DNA of 64,000 nt from Paenibacillus farraposensis (GTDB lineage: Bacteria > Bacillota > Bacilli > Paenibacillales > Paenibacillaceae): positions 1,072,461-1,136,460 of the forward strand of contig NZ_JAFFQR010000112.1 of the NCBI RefSeq assembly GCF_020736845.1, read 5' to 3'. Positions 44,021 through 52,441 of this stretch are shown in pieces. Position numbers and translations under genes: made by a program. Numbering within the stretch: position 1 is the stretch's first letter; each line of letters starts with the position of its first letter. A model generated the notes under the pieces. The model saw only the letters and a list, made by a program, of their open reading frames with translations. It ran no database searches and was not told the DNA's origin.

Positions 44021-44049
44021 ATTTTATCGCCGTTTACAAATAGAAATGT
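44021..44049 (-). promoter_or_regulatory. SigA-type promoter of the mhqD-like gene
   Basis: On the minus strand TTGTAA is followed after exactly 17 nt by a perfect TATAAT. The predicted transcript would start about 70 bp before the mhqD-like start codon. Confidence 0.7.
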
Positions 44050-44092
44050 TGCCGCTGCTTAGCCATTTTTTTGACTTTCCTTATTTTACCTG

Positions 44093-44121
44093 TTGACACG
44101 TAATTGCATCTGTTTTAGTAT
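44093..44121 (+). promoter_or_regulatory. SigA-type promoter of sdpRI
   Basis: A perfect TTGACA is followed after 17 nt by TAGTAT (-10). The operator palindrome begins 4 bp downstream of this -10 box. Confidence 0.75.
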
Positions 44122-44125
44122 CTCA

Positions 44126-44157
44126 TTAGATATTTAGAAAATTATCTAAATATCTAA
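44126..44157 (+). promoter_or_regulatory. Operator palindrome of sdpRI (probable SdpR autorepression site)
   Basis: A perfect 13-bp inverted repeat TTAGATATTTAGA/TCTAAATATCTAA with a 6-nt spacer covers the expected transcription start between the promoter and the ribosome binding site. This is the size and symmetry expected of an ArsR-type repressor dimer site. It reads as the classical autoregulatory operator of sdpR. Confidence 0.75.
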
Positions 44158-44172
44158 AGGAGTGAGCGTACA

Positions 44173-44484
44173 TTGAATGATGCCTTTAAAGCCTTGGCTG
44201 ATCCGACCCGGCGCAAAATATTGCAGCTTTTGAAAGACAAAAGCATGAGCGCAGGCGATATCGCCGAGCATTTTCAAATCAGCAAGCCCAGCATGTCCCA
44301 CCATTTGAGCATTCTGAAGCAAGCTGGGCTGGTGCTTGATGAACGGCAGGGACAAAACATCATTTACACCCTGCATACGACAGTGGTGGCGGATGTCATC
44401 GGTTGGATGTTCAGCATCGTCCAATCCGATGTCCCTGTTGAGAAACATTCAAATGATATTAAGAAAATGGAGGAGTCTGAATGA
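44173..44484 (+). CDS. sdpR: SdpR-like ArsR family autorepressor
   Basis: This 103-residue winged-helix protein has ALADPTRRKILQLLKDKSMS and the recognition helix HFQISKPSMSHHLSILKQ, the ArsR/SdpR layout, with no metal-binding cysteines. In B. subtilis SdpR represses sdpRI until membrane-bound SdpI senses the toxin SdpC. The start is TTG 44173 behind AAAGGAG. It overlaps sdpI by 4 bp. A matching operator lies just upstream. Confidence 0.85.
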   Translation: MNDAFKALADPTRRKILQLLKDKSMSAGDIAEHFQISKPSMSHHLSILKQAGLVLDERQGQNIIYTLHTTVVADVIGWMFSIVQSDVPVEKHSNDIKKMEESE

Positions 44485-45137
44485 AATTTCGAATACCCTG
44501 GAGCCTTAGCGATGTTTTGATGACCTTGATTGCCTTATCACCTGCTATAGGCGCTTTACTCCTGTATAATCGGCTTCCTGATGTTCTGGCCTCTCATTTT
44601 AGCTTTGACAATACAGCTAACGGATATATGAGTAAAAACGGTTCTATTCTCCTACTGGTGCTGTTGGGTCTGGTGCCTCTGCTTCTTCGGCTAGTCCGCT
44701 ACATGGACCCCAACAGGGCCAATTACGAGAAATTTTCCAAAGCCTATGAAGTTGCGCGGGTAGGCACTTCCCTTATTCTCGCTGTAGCTGGTTGGGGAAT
44801 GCTGCTGTATAACCTGAACCTCCGGCTGCAAATGAACACTATCATTTGTGGAGTAATCGGCATGCTGCTGCTGGTTTTGGGTAATTATATAACTCAGGTA
44901 CAGCCGAACTATACCTTTGGTATCCGTACACCGTGGACTCTGTCCAACCCGGAGGTGTGGCGCAAAACGCACCGTTTCGGCGGACCTATGATGATGCTCG
45001 GTGGTGCTTCGGGTTTGGTGGGGGCATGGGTTGATGGCGTGGCGGGAGCGGTCATTTTTATAATCGGGCTGGTTATATCCGTAGTCGCCCCTGTACTCTA
45101 CTCCTACCTCCTGCATCGCAAATTAAACCATCAGTAG
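44481..45137 (+). CDS. sdpI: SdpI-like immunity/signal membrane protein (DUF1648)
   Basis: This 218-residue protein has six hydrophobic segments, the DUF1648 opening IALSPAIGALLLYNRLPDVL and then SHFSFDNTANGYMSK, and the SdpI part FGIRTPWTLSNPEVWRKTHR. In B. subtilis SdpI confers immunity to the SdpC killing factor and recruits SdpR to the membrane. Here no sdpABC genes are near, so it probably protects against toxins of neighbouring cells, or senses them. It is translationally coupled to sdpR (ATGA overlap). Confidence 0.85.
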   Translation: MKFRIPWSLSDVLMTLIALSPAIGALLLYNRLPDVLASHFSFDNTANGYMSKNGSILLLVLLGLVPLLLRLVRYMDPNRANYEKFSKAYEVARVGTSLILAVAGWGMLLYNLNLRLQMNTIICGVIGMLLLVLGNYITQVQPNYTFGIRTPWTLSNPEVWRKTHRFGGPMMMLGGASGLVGAWVDGVAGAVIFIIGLVISVVAPVLYSYLLHRKLNHQ

Positions 45138-45199
45138 GCATCTCTGTCTCAGATGAGCAAGGCAAAAAACGTATGAGACTATCCCGATGGATAAATCAA

Positions 45200-45246
45200 A
45201 AAAGCACCCCCCGAACTACGGTTAACGCAATTTGGGAGGTGCTTTT
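45200..45246. terminator. Bidirectional terminator between sdpI and the reductase gene
   Basis: AAAAGCACC/GGTGCTTTT (with extra CCC/GGG pairing inside) lies between the convergent ends of sdpI and the aldo/keto reductase gene. A's flank the left arm and T's the right arm, so it can serve both directions. Confidence 0.75.
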
Positions 45247-45259
45247 GTATATTTGAATG

Positions 45260-46084
45260 TTAAAACAACAGCTTATCGGGATGAGGACCTACACGCTCAT
45301 CCAGATGAAGTGCATTGATTCGGCCCATATCCTCTGCTGTCAATTTAAAATCGAACAAATCCGCATTTTCACGGATACGATGCGCAGTGACTGATTTGGG
45401 TATCGTCACAATGCCCCGATCCAGGTGCCAGCGCAAAATAACCTGCGACGAGGTTTTGCCATATTTGGCAGCAATCTCAACGATGTCCGCCTGCTCTGTC
45501 AGTTTCCCCTTCATCAGCGGACTCCACGATTCAAGCTGAATCTGGTGCTCCCGGCAATACTGATGCAGCTCTTGCTGTGTCAGACGCGGGTGAAGTTCCA
45601 CTTGGTTGATGACAGGGACAATGTTGCTGTCTTTCAGGAGGTTCTCAAGATGGTGGATGTGGAAGTTGCTGACTCCGATAGCACGTACGCTTCCTTCTTC
45701 ATACAGCCGTTCGAACGCCTTCCAGGTTTCCTTGTACCTGTCCTTGCCAGGCCAGTGAATAAGGTACAAATCAATGATGTCCAGACCCAGTCGCTTACGG
45801 CTTTCTTCAAAGGCGCGCAGTGTCGAATCGAAGCCTTGATCCTGATTCCACAGCTTGGTAGTCACAAACAGATTTTCTCTGGCTGCCCCACTGTCACGAA
45901 TGGCTTGCCCAACCAGCTCCTCATTGCCGTAAATGGACGCCGTATCAATGCTGCGGTAGCCGACCTCAATAGCTGTTTTGACTGCTTCGTAAACCTCATT
46001 ACCTTCCGCCTTGTACGTACCAAAACCGAGCCAAGGCATCTGAACTCCATTATTCAATACCGTTGTATCTGCAATGTTCCCCAT
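45260..46084 (-). CDS. Aldo/keto reductase
   Basis: This 274-residue NADPH-dependent oxidoreductase of the (beta/alpha)8 type has GFGTYKAEG, RSIDTASIYGNEE (Asp and Tyr of the catalytic tetrad), the Lys in FVTTKLW and the His in YLIHWPG. IPKSVTAHRIREN binds the cofactor. It resembles B. subtilis YtbE/YvgN, which reduce glyoxals and other aldehydes. GGAGGAG precedes the ATG. It may share a transcript with the ABM monooxygenase gene 45 bp upstream. Confidence 0.92.
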   Translation of the reverse strand: MGNIADTTVLNNGVQMPWLGFGTYKAEGNEVYEAVKTAIEVGYRSIDTASIYGNEELVGQAIRDSGAARENLFVTTKLWNQDQGFDSTLRAFEESRKRLGLDIIDLYLIHWPGKDRYKETWKAFERLYEEGSVRAIGVSNFHIHHLENLLKDSNIVPVINQVELHPRLTQQELHQYCREHQIQLESWSPLMKGKLTEQADIVEIAAKYGKTSSQVILRWHLDRGIVTIPKSVTAHRIRENADLFDFKLTAEDMGRINALHLDERVGPHPDKLLF

Positions 46085-46128
46085 CCTATCTCCTCCTGTT
46101 CCTGATTATCATATATCCAGCGGGTTGA

Positions 46129-46422
46129 TTACAGTTTGGTTGCATCCTGAAAAGCATTCACTTGAAGCGGAGCGGCCAGCAAATCCTTGGCTGCGGCAAC
46201 AAATGTCTGGAAATGGGCAGACTTGTTGTGGAAATCTACAGCAGCTGCATCCTTCCATTCTTCGACCATCGTAAATGCGTTCGGATCATTCAGATCCTGC
46301 ATCAGCGTGTATCGTACGTTGCCTTCTTCAGCCTGTGATGCGCTGATCAATCCTTGTGTTTGTTGCAGAAAAGTCTCTCTTTTTTCAGGTAAAACCTTCA
46401 TATCAGCATGAATAATAACCAT
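46129..46422 (-). CDS. Antibiotic biosynthesis monooxygenase (ABM) domain protein
   Basis: This 97-residue single-domain protein of the dimeric alpha/beta-barrel type (VIIHADMKVLPEKRETFLQQ, RYTLMQDLNDPNAFTMVEEW) resembles YgiN-type quinol monooxygenases. It could act on quinols or simply scavenge reactive compounds. ATG 46422 is preferred because AGGAGG lies 8 nt upstream; ATG 46428 is only 2 nt away from that site. It is upstream of the reductase on the same strand. Confidence 0.85.
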   Translation of the reverse strand: MVIIHADMKVLPEKRETFLQQTQGLISASQAEEGNVRYTLMQDLNDPNAFTMVEEWKDAAAVDFHNKSAHFQTFVAAAKDLLAAPLQVNAFQDATKL

Positions 46423-46585
46423 GGCCATATCCTCCTCACTTTATGTAACTATTTCTATTATAGATCATTCTTCCCACAGATTAAAAGTGCGGAGGTTCCT
46501 GTAATACAGTAAAATGGATCGTATGGAGGAGATGATCGCGGTGATCAGCCCCTCCTATTATCTTGCTTGACGGCGGTGAAGGCAT

Positions 46586-48259
46586 GTGCGTTTTCAGACA
46601 AAACTAATGATTTTTATTTCTCTTTTAGTGCTGATAGTTACCGGACTTTTGGGATTATCCTTTCGATATATGATCACTTCTGCTCTATACAAAGAGATCG
46701 GAAAAAGGGCACTGACCGTTGCCAATATACTTGCGGTAGATGCACAGATCAAAGACGCTCTGGAGCAGACCGACACGGCGCAGCTGCGTTTGCGCATCAA
46801 CGAGGCGGTAAAGCCAGTCCAGGCCAGCAGCGGCGCTGATTTTATTACCATTGCCGATCGCCATCTCATCCGGCAATGGCATGTGAATCCGAAGCGCATC
46901 GGTCAGCCAATGATGGACCCGCTGAATGACAAGGTGCTGCAAGGACAGGCCATGATTACAGAGTCCACCGGCTCTCTCGGGCCGTCACTGCGGGCCAAAA
47001 CTGCGGTTTATGATGAACAAGGACAGGCCATCGGGCTCGTCTCTGTAGGTTACTTTATGACAGATGTGGAGCAAAATATTCGTACATACACCTATGCATG
47101 GCTGTGGCTCATGGCGGGTGCGCTGGTCATCGGTATTCTAGGGAGCCTGCTTATAGCGAAAAGAGTACGTCTGGAGCTGCATGGGCTGGAGCCAGTGGAA
47201 ATTGGACGGCTGTACCATGAAAAGCAAGCCATTCTGGAATCCATAGGCGAAGGGATTATCGCGGTGAATGGCAGCGGACAAGTCACACTTGCTAATCCGC
47301 AGGCCGTCCGTTTGCTCGGCCTTCCCTTGGGGACTGCCCTGTACGGAAGCGAGCTGCGTCACTTGCCGGGTGCCGCAGGCAAACTGGCCAATGTACTTGG
47401 TGCAGATTTCATCGTAAATAGCGAAAATATGAAGCCGGACCAGGAACCTATCGCATCAAATGAGGAAATCGAGGTGCAGCAACGAGTGGTAGTCGTCAGC
47501 CGTGTTCCGATCAAGGATCGTTCCGGGCGCAGGATGGGCACAGTTGCCAGTCTGCGTGACAAAACAGAGCTGCTCCGTATGGCACGGCAGCTGACGGAGG
47601 CCAAAGATTACGCGGAAGTGCTGCGGTCGCAAACGCATGAATACACCAACCGGCTGTATCTCATATCCGGTCTGATTCAGTTGGAGTGTTATAACGAAGC
47701 AGTGGACTTCATTACCCAGGAATCGGAACAATATCGCATGCAAAGGCCAGGCGCCTCTACCTCTTTACCTGATTCCATGATCGCCAGTCTGTTAATCGGC
47801 AAGAAAAAACAGGCGCTGAGCAAGGGAATTGTTTTACATTCTACAATTAGCGGGACATTCTCTGCTTTTTCCCCTGCGCTGGATTGGCCGCTTCTCGCTG
47901 CCATGGCCGGAAACCTGCTCGATAACGCTATGGAAGCTGTCGCGCTGCTCCCTATCTCTACGAGACAGGTCTGGTTCAAACTTGAAGAAACAGCTGAAGC
48001 CATAACCATCGAGGTAGCGGACAACGGAACGGGAATTGCGGAGGATATCCGGGAAAAGCTGTTCGTCAAAGGAGCATCGACCAAAACAGAAGCTGGTCAC
48101 GGGTACGGCCTGGCTCTTGTGTACGAGTATGCAGAGCAAATGGACGGCTCCATCCAAGTGTATGAACGGACAGGGGGAGGTACGATTTTTGAAATACGCA
48201 TACCTTTAAATAGATCAGGCATGAGTGATGATGCAAAAGGAGGCTACGTCCATGAATAA
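46586..48259 (+). CDS. CitS/DcuS-type sensor histidine kinase
   Basis: This 557-residue kinase has two membrane helices (about 8-28 and 172-192) bracketing an extracytoplasmic PAS-like sensor (about 35-165) with IADRHLIRQWHVNPKRIGQP. A cytosolic PAS follows (AILESIGEGIIAVNGSGQV), then a short SPOB-type His box (LRSQTHEYTNRLYLISGL) and a HATPase (GNLLDNAMEAV, VADNGTGI, GHGYGLALV). Related kinases sense citrate, malate or other C4-dicarboxylates. The start is GTG 46586 with GAAGG upstream. The regulator gene overlaps its end by 8 bp. Confidence 0.9.
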   Translation: MRFQTKLMIFISLLVLIVTGLLGLSFRYMITSALYKEIGKRALTVANILAVDAQIKDALEQTDTAQLRLRINEAVKPVQASSGADFITIADRHLIRQWHVNPKRIGQPMMDPLNDKVLQGQAMITESTGSLGPSLRAKTAVYDEQGQAIGLVSVGYFMTDVEQNIRTYTYAWLWLMAGALVIGILGSLLIAKRVRLELHGLEPVEIGRLYHEKQAILESIGEGIIAVNGSGQVTLANPQAVRLLGLPLGTALYGSELRHLPGAAGKLANVLGADFIVNSENMKPDQEPIASNEEIEVQQRVVVVSRVPIKDRSGRRMGTVASLRDKTELLRMARQLTEAKDYAEVLRSQTHEYTNRLYLISGLIQLECYNEAVDFITQESEQYRMQRPGASTSLPDSMIASLLIGKKKQALSKGIVLHSTISGTFSAFSPALDWPLLAAMAGNLLDNAMEAVALLPISTRQVWFKLEETAEAITIEVADNGTGIAEDIREKLFVKGASTKTEAGHGYGLALVYEYAEQMDGSIQVYERTGGGTIFEIRIPLNRSGMSDDAKGGYVHE

Positions 48260-48980
48260 GCCGGTTTTATCGGATATTGAGGTGCTTATTATTGAAGATG
48301 ATCTGCGAATTGCGGAAATTAACCGACGATTTATTGAAAAAGTGAACGGGTTCACCGTATGTGCGATGGCAGCGAACGAATTTGAGGCCAAGCTTCAACT
48401 GGATGTACTGCGTCCTCATTTGGTTATACTGGACGTTTATTTTCCAGATACCGACGGCCTGTCTCTGCTCTCATTCATCAAGCAGCACTATCCGGACACA
48501 GATGTCATTATGCTGACTGCTGCCAAAGAAGCGGACACCGTGGTACAAGCCGTTCGCGCAGGTGTGTTTGATTTTATCGTGAAGCCGCTGGTGTTTGAAA
48601 GATTGCGTGCCACGCTGGAGGAATACGCCCGTTTTCGGCAGCAGGTCAAGGCATGGCAGGAGCAACCATCGACGGTGGAGCAAGCTGAAATTGACAGCCT
48701 GCTTCAAAACGCAGGCACCGGCCGGATAGCAGGCCATGGAGCCGGGGAGCTATGGGCCAAGGGCATCGATAAAGTAACCTGTGACAAGGTGCTTGATCTC
48801 CTGAATCGACGGGAAGAGCTGACTACAGGAACGGTCGGAAGCGAACTGGGCATGAGCCGTTCCACAGCCAGACGATATCTGGAGTACCTAGTGGAAAATG
48901 GTGATGCTCACCACGACCAGGTCTACGGAACAGTCGGCAGACCCGAACGTATCTATCGACGGCAGCGGACAGATGAATAA
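48252..48980 (+). CDS. CitT/DctR-type response regulator
   Basis: This 242-residue regulator has a receiver domain (VLIIEDDLRIAEINRRFIEK, phospho-Asp in VILDVYFPDTDG, Lys in FIVKPL) and a C-terminal helix-turn-helix (LTTGTVGSELGMSRSTARRY) of the CitB/CitT family. It should activate a carboxylate transporter or catabolic gene in response to its kinase partner. AAAGGAGG precedes ATG 48252. No transporter gene is adjacent; the next genes are siderophore uptake, so the targets lie elsewhere. Confidence 0.9.
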   Translation: MNKPVLSDIEVLIIEDDLRIAEINRRFIEKVNGFTVCAMAANEFEAKLQLDVLRPHLVILDVYFPDTDGLSLLSFIKQHYPDTDVIMLTAAKEADTVVQAVRAGVFDFIVKPLVFERLRATLEEYARFRQQVKAWQEQPSTVEQAEIDSLLQNAGTGRIAGHGAGELWAKGIDKVTCDKVLDLLNRREELTTGTVGSELGMSRSTARRYLEYLVENGDAHHDQVYGTVGRPERIYRRQRTDE

Positions 48981-49084
48981 ACGAAATTTTAATGAACTTA
49001 ATTCACTTTATCCATCAAAATAGTTTAAATGATCATATGGTTTACGTCTCCCCTCCCGGTTGCTAGAATGATCAACAGTTGGTT

Positions 49085-49105
49085 AATTGATAATGATTAT
49101 CAATT
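49085..49105 (+). promoter_or_regulatory. Fur box for the second siderophore operon
   Basis: The palindrome TGATAAT-G-ATTATCA, a perfect 7-1-7 Fur motif, extends by AAT/ATT on both sides to 10-1-10. It lies about 40-55 bp before the binding-protein start. Iron repression of the operon is expected. Confidence 0.88.
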
Positions 49106-49141
49106 ACTATGATGAGCATATTTTGGGACGGAGGACAACAT

Positions 49142-50107
49142 ATGGAAACACCCAAACAACCACTTCGCACGGCTGTGATGCTTGCAGCAATCGTTACGCT
49201 GCTGACGTTCATTATGGCCGGATGTGGCAGCCAGTCAAAAGATAACAACACAGCAACATCTCAAGCAACAGGCGACACCCGCGTGATTAAGCATGAGATG
49301 GGAGAAACCAGAATTACGGGTAAACCCAAAAGAATCGTAACGCTGGAATTCTCTTTTGTTGATGCGACAACCCAACTGGGTGTAACACCTGTCGGAATAG
49401 CCCAGGAAAATGATGATGATATCGACGGATTGCTTGGTAAAAAAATCGACTTCACGCCTGTAGGCACGCGCAAGCAGCCGAATCTGGAAACGATCAGCTC
49501 CTTGAAGCCGGATTTGATCATTGCCGACCTGAACCGTCATAAAGGCATATACAAAGAACTTAGCGAGATTGCTCCAACCATTGTTCTGAAGAGCCGCAAT
49601 TCCTCCTATGAACAAAATCTGGCATCCTTCGGTGTCATTGCCGATGCGCTCGGCGAGAAGGAAAAAGGTGAACAGATTCTGGCTGCTCATAAAGCTAATA
49701 TGAAAAAGCTGAAACAAGGAGTCAAAGCTGGTGAGCCACGCAGTGTACTGGTCGGGGTATTTCGCTCTGATTCACTGACTGGTCATGCCGCATCTTCCTT
49801 TGATGGACAACTGCTGGAGCAGGCAGGCATCCGTAATGCCCTTCAAAATACAAGTGAACCTACCGTCAAGCTGACCCTGGAGCAGATAGCACAGGCCGAT
49901 CCAGACGTCATCTTTATGGCTGAAGCTGATGAGAAATTGATTTCAGAATGGAAGCAAAATCCGCTGTGGCAAAACATTACGGCTGTCAAAAAAGGGGAAG
50001 TTTACGAAGTGAACCGGGCACTATGGACCCGGTACCGTGGACTCGGTTCAGCCGAGAAAATACTGGAGCAAGCCATTTCGCTTCTGTATCCCGTGCAAAG
50101 CAAATAA
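49142..50107 (+). CDS. Iron-siderophore ABC transporter binding lipoprotein (FecB/YfmC-like)
   Basis: This 321-residue protein has a lipoprotein signal (LTFIMAGCGSQ) and a FecB-type two-lobed fold: PKRIVTLEFSFVDATTQLGV then GTRKQPNLETISSLKPDLIIAD. It captures a ferric siderophore or ferric citrate for the two permeases downstream. GGAGG precedes ATG 49142. It is the first gene behind the Fur box, so induced by iron starvation. Confidence 0.88.
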   Translation: METPKQPLRTAVMLAAIVTLLTFIMAGCGSQSKDNNTATSQATGDTRVIKHEMGETRITGKPKRIVTLEFSFVDATTQLGVTPVGIAQENDDDIDGLLGKKIDFTPVGTRKQPNLETISSLKPDLIIADLNRHKGIYKELSEIAPTIVLKSRNSSYEQNLASFGVIADALGEKEKGEQILAAHKANMKKLKQGVKAGEPRSVLVGVFRSDSLTGHAASSFDGQLLEQAGIRNALQNTSEPTVKLTLEQIAQADPDVIFMAEADEKLISEWKQNPLWQNITAVKKGEVYEVNRALWTRYRGLGSAEKILEQAISLLYPVQSK

Positions 50108-50118
50108 GGCGCCTCCCA

Positions 50119-51123
50119 TTGATCGGACAAGCCTCAAGCGACCGGCTGAATAAGCCGGTCTTCTTTGCACTTGTATTCGCACTGCTGGCCGGACTGCTGC
50201 TCAGCGTGGCGATTGGCCCGGTCAGGATGGATATCCCCACCATGCTGGCCGCGCTTTTCACCGAGCATCCGTCCAAGGATCAGCTCATTATTCTGACGGT
50301 TCGCCTGCCGCGTGCTGTTATCGGGCTGCTCGTCGGCTCCGGTCTGGCCGTGGCCGGAGCGCTCATGCAGGCCATCACACGCAACCCGCTGGCTTCGCCA
50401 CAGGTGTTCGGGGTCAGCTCGGGCGCTTCGCTGGCGGTCGTGCTGTCCGTTGTGCTGCTGCCGAATATCGGTTCGTCCGGCAGCATTTATTTTGCTTTTG
50501 CCGGGGCAATCGCGGGCGGCTCCTTCGTATATGTCCTGGCCGGAACGGCAGGCATGACGCCGGTCAAGCTGGCCCTGGCCGGAATGGCCGTGCATCTGCT
50601 GCTGGCATCGGTCACGCAAGGACTGCTCGTGTTCAACGAGCAAATATCCGATGTGCTATATTGGCTCGCAGGAGCCATAGACGGCTCCACTTGGGCTGAT
50701 ACACGCCTGATACTGCCATGGTTCGCCGTAGGGATGATCCTTGCGCTGGGACTGGCTCCCTCGCTGTCTGTGCTCAGCCTCGGAACGGAGGTCGCCCAGG
50801 GGTTGGGACAGAATGTCCGGCTTGTTCGTCTTCTGGCCTCGGCTTCGGTCATTATGCTGGCAGGCTCTGCCGTAGCGGTAGCCGGTTCCATCGGCTTTGT
50901 GGGCCTGATGGTGCCGAATATCATCAAGATGTTTACGGGCGACAATTACAAACGGGTCATCCCGCTGTCTGCGATCTGCGGAGCCCTGCTGCTGACATAT
51001 GCAGACGTGCTTGGACGTTTTATCGCATATCCGTATGAATCGCCTGTTGGTATTGTCACCGCGCTGGCAGGTGCACCCTTCTTTTTATATCTGGCGCACA
51101 AGAACGGGAGGGCTGCACGATGA
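50119..51123 (+). CDS. FecCD-family iron-siderophore permease
   Basis: This protein of about 334 residues has some nine or ten helices and the family motifs VRLPRAVIGLLVGSGLAVAGA and MQAITRNPLASPQVFGVSSG, then VAVAGSIGFVGLMVPNIIK and ESPVGIVTALAGAPFFLYL. TTG 50119 is the likely start: it lies 11 bp after the binding-protein stop, has AAGG upstream and directly precedes the first conserved segment. An open frame continues further upstream inside the preceding gene but is not expected to be coding. The next permease gene overlaps by 4 bp. Confidence 0.88.
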   Translation: MIGQASSDRLNKPVFFALVFALLAGLLLSVAIGPVRMDIPTMLAALFTEHPSKDQLIILTVRLPRAVIGLLVGSGLAVAGALMQAITRNPLASPQVFGVSSGASLAVVLSVVLLPNIGSSGSIYFAFAGAIAGGSFVYVLAGTAGMTPVKLALAGMAVHLLLASVTQGLLVFNEQISDVLYWLAGAIDGSTWADTRLILPWFAVGMILALGLAPSLSVLSLGTEVAQGLGQNVRLVRLLASASVIMLAGSAVAVAGSIGFVGLMVPNIIKMFTGDNYKRVIPLSAICGALLLTYADVLGRFIAYPYESPVGIVTALAGAPFFLYLAHKNGRAAR

Positions 51124-52097
51124 AAAAGCTGTGGATTCTTCTCACGCTTATGCTGGGAGTTTCTTTTATAGCCATTGGTGTAGGCAGCACCTACATTACG
51201 CCCTCCGAGCTAATGACCGCTCTGACCGACCGCGCTGCTTCGTCCTGGTTCGTTGTTCACCATTATCGGCTGCCTCGCGGTCTGCTGGCCATCATGGCCG
51301 GAGCCGGACTGGCAGTAGCCGGAGTGCTGCTGCAAGGCATGATCCGCAACCCGCTGGCTTCACCGGACGTGGTAGGCGTATCCAAAGGAGCCGGCTTCGC
51401 AGCGGTTATCGTCATCGTGCTGCTGCCATCATCCCCGGTGGCACTCCTGCCTGTAGCTGCCTTTGTCGGAGCCGGGCTGGCCGCGCTGCTGCTCGTACGG
51501 CTTTCCATGAAGGGCGGCATACGCCCCAATATGCTGGCCTTGACCGGGCTGGCGGTAGGTGCCATTTTTCAGGCTGCGACCGATTATATTCTGGTCAAAT
51601 ATCCACTCGAAGCCAGCGATACGCTGACCTGGCTGGCTGGCAGCCTCTGGGGCAAAGGCTGGGACGAAATATACGGGCTGCTGCCGTGGTTAATCGTCCT
51701 GCTGCCTCTTGCCTATACGCTGCAGCGCAAACTGGACATTATGGGCCTGGACGAAGAAAGCTCGGCCGGGCTGGGACTTAGCGTGAAACGCGTGCGCACA
51801 GGGCTTCTGGCCGTGTCTGTGGCCTTGGCTGCCTCCTGTGTCGCTGCCATCGGCTCCATCGGCTTTATCGGCCTGCTGGCCCCGCATCTGGCACGGCGAT
51901 TGTTCGGCAACCGCCACCGTTACCTGTTGCCCGGTGCGGCGATGATCGGCGCCCTGATTCTCGTCCTCGCCGACGCACTCGGACGAGGCTTGAAGCCGCC
52001 GCTCGAAATTCCCGCCGGCATCGTGACAGCCGTCATTGGTGCTCCCTATTTTCTCTATCTGCTGCTGCAGGAGCGCAAGCAAAGAGGGAATGGGTAG
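51120..52097 (+). CDS. FecCD-family iron-siderophore permease
   Basis: This 325-residue protein is the second permease half: YRLPRGLLAIMAGAGLAVAGVL then QGMIRNPLASPDVVGVSKG, and GSIGFIGLLAPHLARRLFG followed by IPAGIVTAVIGAPYFLYLLL. It is coupled to the upstream permease (ATGA overlap) with GGAGG upstream. No ATPase gene follows, unlike most Fec operons; a shared FhuC/YusV-type ATPase elsewhere would complete the importer. Confidence 0.9.
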   Translation: MKKLWILLTLMLGVSFIAIGVGSTYITPSELMTALTDRAASSWFVVHHYRLPRGLLAIMAGAGLAVAGVLLQGMIRNPLASPDVVGVSKGAGFAAVIVIVLLPSSPVALLPVAAFVGAGLAALLLVRLSMKGGIRPNMLALTGLAVGAIFQAATDYILVKYPLEASDTLTWLAGSLWGKGWDEIYGLLPWLIVLLPLAYTLQRKLDIMGLDEESSAGLGLSVKRVRTGLLAVSVALAASCVAAIGSIGFIGLLAPHLARRLFGNRHRYLLPGAAMIGALILVLADALGRGLKPPLEIPAGIVTAVIGAPYFLYLLLQERKQRGNG

Positions 52098-52111
52098 AAA
52101 GTTAAAAGAAA

Positions 52112-52408
52112 AAAGAGAGTCCCTGTCTATAAACTGATCCCTGTCAAGGGTACCGATTCCATTCCACCTTTCATATCATTAAGAGCTTTTTCAGCAATTC
52201 ATTTTCTGCCTCAAGCCGTACCAAAGAGTGACCGATCCCTGGCTCTTTTGCTACAGTTTTGTAACCCATCCCGTCTTTTAAATATAAATCCGCAGCTTTT
52301 TTCTTAAACGTTATGTCATACGTTTTTCTAATTTTCCCCATAATAAATCCCCCCATAATAGACAGAATAAAGTGCTGCTTTTTTCTGTCTACAATGAGGG
52401 GATCATAT
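52112..52408 (-). mobile_element. Internally deleted IS3-family element (about 300 bp)
   Basis: The two ends carry imperfect inverted sequences (GAGTCCCTGTCTATAAAC on the left; GATCCCCTCATTGTAGAC, minus strand, on the right). Between them lies only a shortened orfA. The transposase gene orfB is gone, so the element is a non-autonomous, MITE-like derivative. It sits directly between the siderophore permease and the pur operon end. Confidence 0.55.
52171..52341 (-). pseudogene. IS3-family orfA with an in-frame internal deletion
   Basis: The frame starts GKIRKTYDITFKKKAADLYL with the helix-turn-helix KTVAKEPGIGHSLV and jumps directly to RLEAENELLKKLL, the C-terminal leucine-zipper part of OrfA. 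About 45 codons are missing between the two, in frame. GGGGGG precedes the ATG, so a short peptide of 56 residues could still be made. It is not a functional transposase subunit. Confidence 0.7.
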
Positions 52409-52411
52409 CAG

Positions 52412-52432
52412 AAAAGATCCTCTTTATCTTTT
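52412..52432 (-). terminator. Possible terminator of the purine operon
   Basis: AAAAGAT/ATCTTTT with a 7-nt loop follows the purD stop by 10 bp on the minus strand. The stem is AT-only and hence weak. Confidence 0.35.
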
Positions 52433-52441
52433 AAAGCTCTG

